In this document: positions 1 through 4,784 of the stretch, piece by piece
Layout: each line of letters begins with the position of its first letter
Numbering within the stretch: position 1 is the stretch's first letter
Source: Candidatus Heimdallarchaeota archaeon
Lineage (GTDB): Archaea > Asgardarchaeota > Heimdallarchaeia > Hodarchaeales > S146-22
Direction of reading: 5' to 3'
DNA: 6,616 bases
Assembly: GCA_015520535.1 (NCBI GenBank)
Contig: WAPZ01000803.1
Location: forward strand, 1-6,616
The notes under the pieces: model-generated
What the model saw: the letters and a program-made list of their open reading frames with translations, nothing else
What the model was told of the DNA's origin: nothing
Database searches by the model: none
Program-made: the position numbers and the translations under genes

Positions 1-22
1 CTTATTAGAGAATCGCTGTTGC

Positions 23-59
23 GATCGAAAACATACCACCACTCACAGCGTTTTCAATC
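23..59. repeat. Imperfect inverted repeat before a T-tract
   Basis: GATCGAAAAC (23-32) and GTTTTCAATC (50-59) form two 10-base arms with one mismatch, around a 17-base loop. A T-rich run (60-71) follows. A second, smaller hairpin overlaps the left arm: ATCGC (12-16) and GCGAT (21-25) around a 4-base loop. The arrangement could end a transcript entering from the left of the window, or be an operator for the gene at 124. No coding sequence is visible to its left, so neither role can be settled. Confidence 0.3.
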
Positions 60-71
60 TTTCATTTTTTT

Positions 72-92
72 AAAGAGGCGAATATTTTTATA
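72..92 (+). promoter_or_regulatory. Archaeal-type BRE/TATA promoter for the Uma2-like gene
   Basis: A purine-rich BRE-like stretch (72-82) is followed directly by TTTTTATA (85-92), centred about 35 bases before the ATG at 124. Archaeal initiation normally lies about 25-27 bases past the TATA centre, which would put it near 115 and give a leader of roughly 10 bases. That fits the absence of a Shine-Dalgarno sequence. This is inferred from spacing only. Confidence 0.4.
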
Positions 93-123
93 GAATCGGC
101 GAAGAAAATTTAATTGAAATGCA

Positions 124-996
124 ATGAGTCTACCTAAAGAAATTGAATCTACTCGTGTATCTACCCGACATACAAATGCTGATGAGGAAATTAAACCTTT
201 AGAAGCACCACGATTAGGCCGTCGTGAAAGCGAACCTCACTCAACCGAAGTTTCCTATATTTATGAGGTGTTACAAACAAATTTTTCGCCGCCACATCAT
301 GTGCTTTGGGATCTTCATCACTATTTTCAATTGGAAGACGGCACCGAATTGGACGTACAATTTGATATCTCATTTTTTTTAAACTTTAAAATTCCTTTTC
401 GACTCTCATCCTATAAAGCAAGCCAGTTTAATGGGAGAAAACCAGATGTGGCTATTAATATCTTATCACGGAGTACTTGGCGCAAAGATCTTGTTGATAT
501 TGTGGATATTTGCCGATTGTTAAAAATTCCCGTCTATATCGTCTTTGCTCCGTATCACGTGGCAACAAGAATTTATGAGCCGCCATTTTTGCGTGTCTAT
601 TTATTACAAGACGATGAAACTCATAAAATCATAGAAATACGTCATATATGTGTCAAAGAAAATGGAACAATCGACTTTCAGCACGTCGCCAAATTACCGG
701 AAACCATACCATTTTGGGTGGGCCTAAAAAAATTACCCGAAAAAGGTGAAAAGAATCAAGACCTCTATCGTCTCATCTTTATTGACCCACAAACAAAACA
801 AATTTTGGAAACTAGATTTGAAAGGTTTAAGGCTGCCGCTGAGGCACGTGAAGCACAACTCAAAGCGGATTTTGAAAAGTTTAAGGCTGCCGCTGAGGCA
901 CGTGAAGCACAACTTAAGGCGGACATCGAGCATCTTAAACAAGAACTAGAAAAATATCGGCGCCTTTTAAAGAAACATGGGATTTTAGATGATTAA
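124..996 (+). CDS. Uma2-family (PD-(D/E)XK superfamily) protein, probably catalytically inactive, with coiled-coil tail
   Basis: This 290-residue protein has three parts. The N-terminus (1-45) is polar. The Uma2/DUF820 domain spans roughly 46-200. The C-terminal coiled coil spans 222-290 and ends in a Leu-rich, Gly-Ile-x-Asp tail like many bacterial Uma2 proteins. Residues 112-143 align without gaps, from memory, to the Uma2 core (EVLSPST, then the DLGEK region, then GVPEYWLVDP). In this alignment the catalytic Glu is Asn112 and the catalytic Lys is Ile126, while the upstream Asp81 is kept. Family members are presumed nucleases and are often found in mobile or expanded gene sets; this copy looks like a binding or scaffold derivative. 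The tail holds two near-identical 18-residue units (232-249, 250-267). The ATG at 124 has no Shine-Dalgarno site but sits suitably behind a TATA-like box, so a leaderless or short-leader mRNA is likely. Family assignment is fairly firm; loss of activity is inferred. Confidence 0.75.
   Translation: MSLPKEIESTRVSTRHTNADEEIKPLEAPRLGRRESEPHSTEVSYIYEVLQTNFSPPHHVLWDLHHYFQLEDGTELDVQFDISFFLNFKIPFRLSSYKASQFNGRKPDVAINILSRSTWRKDLVDIVDICRLLKIPVYIVFAPYHVATRIYEPPFLRVYLLQDDETHKIIEIRHICVKENGTIDFQHVAKLPETIPFWVGLKKLPEKGEKNQDLYRLIFIDPQTKQILETRFERFKAAAEAREAQLKADFEKFKAAAEAREAQLKADIEHLKQELEKYRRLLKKHGILDD
817..924 (+). repeat. Two tandem 54-bp in-frame repeats coding coiled coil
   Basis: Unit 1 (817-870) and unit 2 (871-924) are identical at 50 of 54 bases by eye. 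They encode FERFKAAAEAREAQLKAD and FEKFKAAAEAREAQLKAD, differing only by Arg/Lys. Three of the four base changes are silent third-position changes, so the duplication is recent or homogenised, and the copies have been kept under protein-level constraint. The 18-residue unit is rich in Ala, Glu and Lys, as expected for a helical coiled coil. Copy number may vary between strains. Confidence 0.95.
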
Positions 997-1040
997 TTCT
1001 CCATCAAAGTCATAAAATTAAAAATTTACTTGCAAGACTC

Positions 1041-1073
1041 TTTTTGTTACCTTTTCTGTAAAACACTTTTTTT
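1041..1073 (+). terminator. Poly-T terminator after the Uma2-like gene
   Basis: Three T-runs lie within 33 bases, 45-80 bases past the stop at 996: 1041-1045, 1052-1055 and a T7 at 1067-1073. There is no strong hairpin. Archaeal RNA polymerase commonly ends on such U-rich stretches. This would separate the Uma2-like gene from the DUF763 gene as transcription units. Confidence 0.45.
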
Positions 1074-1082
1074 AATGCCCCC

Positions 1083-1095
1083 TTCAAATAAAAAG
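1083..1095 (+). promoter_or_regulatory. Possible TATA box of the DUF763 gene
   Basis: TCAAATAAAAAGG (1083-1095) is an A/T-rich box centred about 35 bases before the ATG at 1125, matching the spacing of the promoter proposed for the first gene. No ribosome binding site precedes the ATG, which is consistent with a leaderless or very short-leader transcript. The motif is weak. Confidence 0.3.
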
Positions 1096-1124
1096 GTCGA
1101 AATTCAATTATTTAACGATGAAAA

Positions 1125-2189
1125 ATGACACGAAATATCACCGACCTTCCATTACATGGTGGGTCAGCACCCCAATGGTTAGTTAAACGCATGATTCCTT
1201 TAGCAGAAGCTATCATCGATTTGGTCATCGCTGAATATGGACGTACAGAATTTTTACGGCGACTCGCAAATCCTTATTGGTTTCAATCCTTTTCTTGTGC
1301 GATCGGATATGATTGGCATAGCAGTGGCACCACCACCGTGACTATGGGGATATTGAAGACTATATTGAATCCCAATGATTATGGAATCTATGTCAGTGGC
1401 GGTAAAGGGAAAAAAAGTCGGGAAACAATAAAAGAATTAGAGCAACTTCAAGAAATATTTAATTTGTCCACTAAAAGAGTTGAGGAACTCCAACGAACCA
1501 GTCGTTTGGTAGCAAAAATTGACAATACTGCGGTTCAGGATGGATATCAACTCTACCATCACAATTTTGTGGTATCAGAAGATGGTGAATGGCTGGTAAT
1601 TCAGCAAGGAATGAATCCAGTCAACAAATACGCCCGTCGCTATCATTGGTATTCCCAAGAAATGCCCGATTTCTTTTCCGATCCACATTCTGGCATCATC
1701 ACTGCCACAATCCAAAAAAATGTGCTGGATATGAGTGCCAAAAAAAGTGAAACGGGCCGTAAAACTATATTAGATTTGCTTAATGATCATCCAAAGCATT
1801 TAAAACGGGATCTTCTTGCACTTCAGAATCTAAAGAAAAATCAATCGTCGTTAGATCGTTTTATTAATTCTGACGACAAATTACCAAATCATATCTCCAT
1901 AACGCATGATAAATATCTTTTCATGCCGAAAAAGATCAATTGGGATAGTTTAGAAAAGGTATACGAACTCTCATTAGATAATTTCGAACATCTTTTATTA
2001 GTTTCAGGCCTTGGTCCCAGTACATTGCGTGCTTTAGCTTTAGTCGGTGAACTCATTTATGGAGCTGAATTTTCATGGAAAGATCCCGCTAAGTTTAGTT
2101 TTGCACATGGCGGTAAAGATGGAGTCCCTTATCCCGTTGATTTACATGGCATGGAAAAAACCACCGAAATTCTCCAAAAATTACTTTAA
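1125..2189 (+). CDS. DUF763 family protein with C-terminal helix-hairpin-helix
   Basis: This 354-residue protein is complete and close to normal family length. It carries the family's signature blocks in order: DLPLHGGSAPQWL near the N-terminus (7-19), a Cys58 to Gly68 block containing GYDWHSSG, GGKG (92-95), a central block with KIDNTAVQDGYQLYHH (131-146), QQGMN (160-164), a YHW triplet (173-175), and a C-terminal FAHGGKDGVPYPVD block (326-339). Residues 289-313, containing SGLGPSTLRALALVGE, look like a helix-hairpin-helix of the kind that binds DNA or RNA backbone. DUF763 occurs in archaea and some bacteria; I know of no established biochemical role. The conserved Asp, His, Gln and Lys residues suggest an enzyme, perhaps acting on nucleic acid, but that is inference. 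There is no Shine-Dalgarno site; the ATG at 1125 keeps the first conserved block. An overlapping out-of-frame ATG lies at 1118. Confidence 0.9.
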   Translation: MTRNITDLPLHGGSAPQWLVKRMIPLAEAIIDLVIAEYGRTEFLRRLANPYWFQSFSCAIGYDWHSSGTTTVTMGILKTILNPNDYGIYVSGGKGKKSRETIKELEQLQEIFNLSTKRVEELQRTSRLVAKIDNTAVQDGYQLYHHNFVVSEDGEWLVIQQGMNPVNKYARRYHWYSQEMPDFFSDPHSGIITATIQKNVLDMSAKKSETGRKTILDLLNDHPKHLKRDLLALQNLKKNQSSLDRFINSDDKLPNHISITHDKYLFMPKKINWDSLEKVYELSLDNFEHLLLVSGLGPSTLRALALVGELIYGAEFSWKDPAKFSFAHGGKDGVPYPVDLHGMEKTTEILQKLL

Positions 2190-2192
2190 TTC

Positions 2193-2202
2193 AATAAATA
2201 TA
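2193..2202 (+). promoter_or_regulatory. TATA-like box before the small coiled-coil gene
   Basis: AATAAATATA (2193-2202) lies just after the DUF763 stop at 2189 and about 50 bases before the ATG at 2249. Initiation about 27 bases past its centre, near 2225, would give a short leader that still contains the Shine-Dalgarno site at 2236-2241. The gene could also be read through from DUF763, since no T-run terminator lies between them. Confidence 0.4.
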
Positions 2203-2230
2203 GGTGTTTGGAAGAAAGTACGCCTAGATT

Positions 2231-2241
2231 GGAGTGGTGAT
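2231..2241 (+). promoter_or_regulatory. Strong Shine-Dalgarno site that fixes the start at 2249
   Basis: GGAGTGGTGAT contains GGTGAT (2236-2241), a six-base match to the anti-Shine-Dalgarno end of 16S rRNA, seven bases before the ATG at 2249. The alternative GTG codons at 2234 and 2237 lie inside this site and so are unlikely starts. The GGTGA form is typical of archaea. Confidence 0.7.
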
Positions 2242-2248
2242 ATGTGAA

Positions 2249-2605
2249 ATGGAAAACATAAATAATGAACTGCCTAAAGTACGCATGTGGCGTGAAGTCT
2301 TATTAGAAATGATCCAACAATTGCCACCGGACCATGAATTTGCCGGGTTAACGCCCGAAGAAGTCATGCAAGAATACCAACGTCGATTATTGAAAAAGAT
2401 ATTTGAGACACAACAAAAAATAGTGAAAAAACTTGAGCAACAGCAAAAGCACATTAAACAACAGCAAGCGCTCGAGAAAATAGTGGAACGGCAAGAACGT
2501 ATGGAGCAGTGGTTAGAACATATGGAGCAGTGGTTAGAAAACGTCGAAGAAAAATTGGATCAATTACTTTTACCTTTCAAAGAAAAAACAAACAAAGACA
2601 AATGA
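2249..2605 (+). CDS. Small coiled-coil protein of unknown function
   Basis: This 118-residue soluble protein was not recognised as a named family. Residues 1-45 (numbered from the ATG at 2249) are helical. They carry a LPPDHEFAGLTPEEVMQEY stretch resembling the LPPEE/GLSPEE motifs that often sit in the C-terminal tails of Rpn-type and related PD-(D/E)XK proteins. From about 46 to 112 it is a continuous, Gln/Glu/Lys-rich coiled coil, including two copies of the heptad MEQWLEH/N. There are no membrane segments and no Cys. The start is the ATG behind a strong Shine-Dalgarno site; an in-frame TAG at 2225-2227 shows that the gene is not simply the visible end of a longer frame. It follows DUF763 by 59 bases on the same strand and may be co-transcribed. 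It could be an oligomerisation or adaptor partner of a neighbour, or a stand-alone descendant of a nuclease tail. It reads as a real gene. Confidence 0.75.
   Translation: MENINNELPKVRMWREVLLEMIQQLPPDHEFAGLTPEEVMQEYQRRLLKKIFETQQKIVKKLEQQQKHIKQQQALEKIVERQERMEQWLEHMEQWLENVEEKLDQLLLPFKEKTNKDK
2501..2542 (+). repeat. 21-bp tandem repeat (one coiled-coil heptad duplicated)
   Basis: Unit 1 (2501-2521) and unit 2 (2522-2542) share their first 18 bases exactly and differ in the last codon (CAT versus AAC). They encode MEQWLEH and MEQWLEN. The 7-residue period equals one coiled-coil heptad, so a duplication extends the coil without breaking its register. Confidence 0.9.
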
Positions 2606-2750
2606 GAATCAGAGCAAATAATTGCGAAATACGGAAGCCGAAGTAAAAATAAGGCAACCATTACCCAATAAAGGCGGTTAACTTTCTTTAAATAATTTTA
2701 TTCATGATATTGTGCGAAAATATCCGTTTTTAAGATAAACAACTTTGTAG

Positions 2751-2766
2751 TTTTATTTCTTTTTTA
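2751..2766 (+). terminator. Likely T-tract terminator of the small coiled-coil gene
   Basis: A run of T-rich sequence (TTTTATTTCTTTTTTA) on the plus strand lies 145 bases past the stop at 2605, with further T-runs behind it. There is no hairpin. It is a plausible archaeal U-tract terminator, but its distance from the stop leaves doubt. Confidence 0.35.
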
Positions 2767-3040
2767 TAAATCATCCACATGGTACAGCTTTTTTGCAGAT
2801 TGGATGTCGGGGATAATTTTCTTTTTCAATATTACTCTTTTGCTTTTTCGAAAAATCAATAGTCATGATGCGACGTTTTATTGTTTTTATGTTCGGTCAA
2901 GTTCTGCCATGAATAAGTTCCGGTGTGTGGTGAGACACTAACAAAATTGCCGTAAATGGAGCATTTTTTGTTATATAGAAAGGGTCGGCTTTTATGTGAT
3001 GGAATCAGAGATGATATTTTCAGAAACATTAATAAAAAGC

Positions 3041-3053
3041 GGGAATTAAATTT
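3041..3053 (+). promoter_or_regulatory. Possible BRE/TATA of the aminotransferase gene
   Basis: GGGAA followed by TTAAATTT (3046-3053) is a purine-plus-A/T arrangement about 60 bases before the ATG at 3110. It would place initiation near 3076 and leave a leader of about 33 bases carrying the Shine-Dalgarno site. Other A/T-rich boxes nearby, such as 3031-3037, are not excluded. Confidence 0.3.
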
Positions 3054-3098
3054 GTTTTGTATTTTACATTCTTGTTTGTTATTTTAGTAAAAGAGTAT

Positions 3099-3103
3099 GG
3101 TGA
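3099..3103 (+). promoter_or_regulatory. GGTGA ribosome binding site of the aminotransferase
   Basis: GGTGA lies six bases before the ATG at 3110. It selects that ATG over an out-of-frame ATG at 3097. It is the same GGTGA type seen before the small coiled-coil gene. Confidence 0.65.
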
Positions 3104-3109
3104 AAAGAG

Positions 3110-4285
3110 ATGGAGAAAAAGCCCGTAATAAATCAAAATTTAAAACGTGTCCGTCCAAGCGGTTTACGTAAACTCTTTGATCTTTCAAAGTTATGGCGTG
3201 GCGAGCGACCTCTCATTAGTTTTGGAATTGGTGATCTTAATATTGACTTGCCAGAGGAGTTAAAACGCACAATTCCGGAAATTTTTGCCAATCCACAAGC
3301 CACTCGTTATGGACCAAACCATGGCTTAAAAGTGCTCAGAGAACAATTACGAAAAAAATACAAGCGCAAATATAACGTGGATATAGATCCCGAAACGCAG
3401 ATAATAATTACATGTGGTGGCATCGAAGGCTTGTTTGACACGATGGCAGCTTATATCAATCCCGGCGATGAAATTATCATGCAGGATCCGAGTTTTGCCT
3501 ATATTGGAAATCAAGCTGCGTTTTTTGGCGCAACGGTTAAATGGGTACCGTCATACGATGATTTTACCTTAGACATTGAGGCGTTAAGAAAAACAATCAC
3601 GGAAAAAACAAAGCTTTTGGTTGTTATCACACCGAGTAATCCAACTGGTGCCGTAATGACGCGTAAACAATTACAAGCAGTTATTGACGTAGCGGCAGAA
3701 CATGATATCATTCTTCTTGCGGATGAAGCCTATGAAAACTTAGTGTTTAAAGGTAAACCTCAGTCAGCACTAGAATTTAATTACGAAAAAACGATTGTTG
3801 TTGCCTCGTTTTCAAAAACCTTTAGAATCACGGGTTTACGTGTCGGCACCGTAATTGCACATCCCGATTTGATGCGCCCCATCTATCAAGTGCATCAATA
3901 TGTTACGGCGGTTGCTCCATCATTTGCCCAACTTTTAGTTGCTCGTGCACTTGAAAAAGAAGAGAAATATGTACAAGAATTGATTCGTATATTAGATGCA
4001 CGCCGAAAAGTGCTCATGGATGTCATGCAAGAAATTGATTATATGGAATTGACGTATGAGCCCAACGGCGCATTTTATATCTTTCCACGCGTCACATTAC
4101 CCAATATGGATGCATCGACTTTTTCTGAACTGATGTTGCAAGAACTTGGTGTGGTTGTTGTTCCTGGCACCGAATTTGGTCAACATTATACTCAGCACGT
4201 CCGCCTAAGTTATGGTTTTGTTTCCCAAGAACAAATTGAAGAAGCTGTGGAGCGGTTTAAAACGTTTGAAGCAAAGCACCACTAA
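3110..4285 (+). CDS. PLP-dependent class I/II aminotransferase (fold type I)
   Basis: This 391-residue cytosolic enzyme transfers an amino group between an amino acid and a 2-oxo acid through pyridoxal phosphate. The key residues of the AspC-like fold are all visible: the GG cofactor-stacking region (103-104), Asn177 in SNPTGA, Asp205 and Tyr208 in DEAYE, the Schiff-base Lys236 in SFSKTFRITGLRVG, Arg244 binding the phosphate, and Arg365 in HVRLSYG, which holds the substrate carboxylate. The N-terminal segment with SFGIGDLNIDLP and the YGPNHGLKVLRE block also fit. Length is normal and nothing is broken. The family includes aspartate, aromatic, alanine and kynurenine aminotransferases; sequence alone does not fix the substrate, and no pathway partner lies next to it. 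It has its own GGTGA ribosome binding site and converges, 25 bases away, on the minus-strand TRASH gene. Confidence 0.95.
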   Translation: MEKKPVINQNLKRVRPSGLRKLFDLSKLWRGERPLISFGIGDLNIDLPEELKRTIPEIFANPQATRYGPNHGLKVLREQLRKKYKRKYNVDIDPETQIIITCGGIEGLFDTMAAYINPGDEIIMQDPSFAYIGNQAAFFGATVKWVPSYDDFTLDIEALRKTITEKTKLLVVITPSNPTGAVMTRKQLQAVIDVAAEHDIILLADEAYENLVFKGKPQSALEFNYEKTIVVASFSKTFRITGLRVGTVIAHPDLMRPIYQVHQYVTAVAPSFAQLLVARALEKEEKYVQELIRILDARRKVLMDVMQEIDYMELTYEPNGAFYIFPRVTLPNMDASTFSELMLQELGVVVVPGTEFGQHYTQHVRLSYGFVSQEQIEEAVERFKTFEAKHH

Positions 4286-4310
4286 GGAGTCACCTTTATT
4301 TATTCTTCCC

Positions 4311-4541
4311 TCATTTATGGTTTTCTAACCACAGTTCCTTATTTTCAGCAGCTAAAAAACCTTCTTTACATTTTTTTGCGCAAAAATAGAGTTTTTCTCC
4401 TTTATAAAGCGTCCAGATGAGTTCTTCTTTTTCTTTTTTGCAACACGAAACTGTAATCGCATCTTCTGTTATTTTAATTTCACTACCACAAACAGTTTTA
4501 ATTTTGAACTCCTCCCTTGTGTTTTTCTTCTTTTCCTTCAA
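4311..4541 (-). CDS. Small TRASH-domain metal-binding protein
   Basis: This is up to 76 residues with one domain. Cys33/Cys34, then Cys54-x3-Cys58 within a KLYFCAKKCKEGF stretch, gives the C-x(19-20)-C-x3-C pattern of TRASH domains. These bind heavy metals such as copper in archaeal regulators, transporters and metallochaperones. An extra Cys18 lies in the N-terminal segment. There is no DNA-binding or membrane segment, so it may be a free-standing metallochaperone or metal sensor partner. The start is uncertain. The only standard in-frame start before the Cys pair is the TTG at 4541, which lacks a Shine-Dalgarno site. A very strong site (4509-4518) instead sits six bases before an AUU codon at 4502-4500, which would give a 63-residue protein with all TRASH cysteines intact. 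The gene converges on the aminotransferase, and no metal-related neighbour is visible. Confidence 0.75.
   Translation of the reverse strand: MKEKKKNTREEFKIKTVCGSEIKITEDAITVSCCKKEKEELIWTLYKGEKLYFCAKKCKEGFLAAENKELWLENHK
4509..4518 (-). promoter_or_regulatory. Very strong Shine-Dalgarno-like site inside the TRASH reading frame
   Basis: AAGGGAGGAG on the minus strand is the most purine-perfect ribosome binding site in the window, yet it falls at codons 8-11 of the TTG-initiated frame. Six bases after it comes an in-frame ATT (4502-4500). No ATG or GTG lies in a usable position. It either marks an AUU start or is a chance result of Arg-Glu-Glu codons. Confidence 0.4.
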
Positions 4542-4550
4542 TTTGAGTCA

Positions 4551-4559
4551 AAATATTAA
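4551..4559 (-). promoter_or_regulatory. TATA-like box of the TRASH gene
   Basis: TTAATATTT on the minus strand, centred near 4555, would direct initiation near 4528. That is past the TTG at 4541 but before the strong ribosome binding site at 4518-4509. A second A/T box near 4563-4570 would allow initiation at about 4539, so the evidence does not decide the start by itself. Confidence 0.35.
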
Positions 4560-4755
4560 GAGTTAAAATGCTTGATGATTGACGCTTTTTTTCGTGGCTT
4601 TCCTACCAAACAAATATTTTTAAAAAAAAAATGGTCACAAAATAACTGCAGCTGTTTTAACAAGCGCTCATTATCCATTCTTTGAATCATGTCTTATGAG
4701 TCAATTTCTGATATATGGTTTTTCAATTAACGTAGTATTGTTATTTTTTGGCGTG

Positions 4756-4779
4756 TGAAAGAAGAAACAAGCAAAAAGA
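4756..4779 (-). terminator. U-tract terminator of the MFS gene
   Basis: Read on the minus strand, the bases just past the MFS stop (4785-4787) are pyrimidine-rich with repeated T-runs (TTTTTGCTTGTTTCTTC). There is no hairpin. This is a typical form for archaeal termination. Confidence 0.4.
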
Positions 4780-4784
4780 TTAGA

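Larger units (their letters stand above)
2606..3109. other. T-rich intergenic region without a convincing gene
   Basis: These 504 bases hold no reading frame with credible coding character on either strand. The longest I find is a 57-codon minus frame (2856-3029) without a ribosome binding site. No tRNA, clear C/D-box RNA or repeat array is apparent. The plus strand is rich in T-runs (2751-2766, 2789-2794, 2817-2846, 2964-2969). An isolated TATATAG-like box follows the last of these (about 2971-2979) with no gene at the right distance. The region probably contains the 3' end of the small coiled-coil transcript and the aminotransferase promoter. Confidence 0.6.

Noticed and set aside
50..59. 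GTTTTCAATC resembling the end of archaeal CRISPR repeats
   Set aside because: It occurs once, with only an inverted partner at 23-32 and no regularly spaced direct copies, so it is not an array.
733..949. Frames on both strands carrying repeated motifs over the Uma2-like tail
   Set aside because: Their repeats simply mirror the 54-bp duplication of the real gene, and they lack starts with supporting signals.
2224..2454. Cys/Phe/Ser-rich frame antisense to the small coiled-coil gene
   Set aside because: It is the reverse-strand reading of Gln/Lys/Glu codons, whereas the plus-strand gene has a strong ribosome binding site and heptad structure.
2231..2605. Small coiled-coil gene as the broken 3' end of a larger nuclease gene
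   Set aside because: An in-frame TAG at 2225-2227, the DUF763 gene immediately upstream and a dedicated ribosome binding site all favour an independent gene.
2985..3026. GTGATGG and ATGATAT resembling C/C' boxes of a C/D guide RNA
   Set aside because: There are no properly placed D boxes (CUGA) and no kink-turn pairing, so the match is too weak to call.
2856..3029. 57-codon minus-strand reading frame in the intergenic gap
   Set aside because: It has no ribosome binding site, no recognisable domain, and a His/Ser/Asn-rich composition typical of chance translation. Neighbouring frames look equally coding-like.
4575..4685. 36-codon plus-strand frame with a Cys-x-Cys, upstream of the TRASH gene
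   Set aside because: Its Lys run comes from a poly-A stretch, it has no convincing ribosome binding site, and it overlaps the likely TRASH promoter region.
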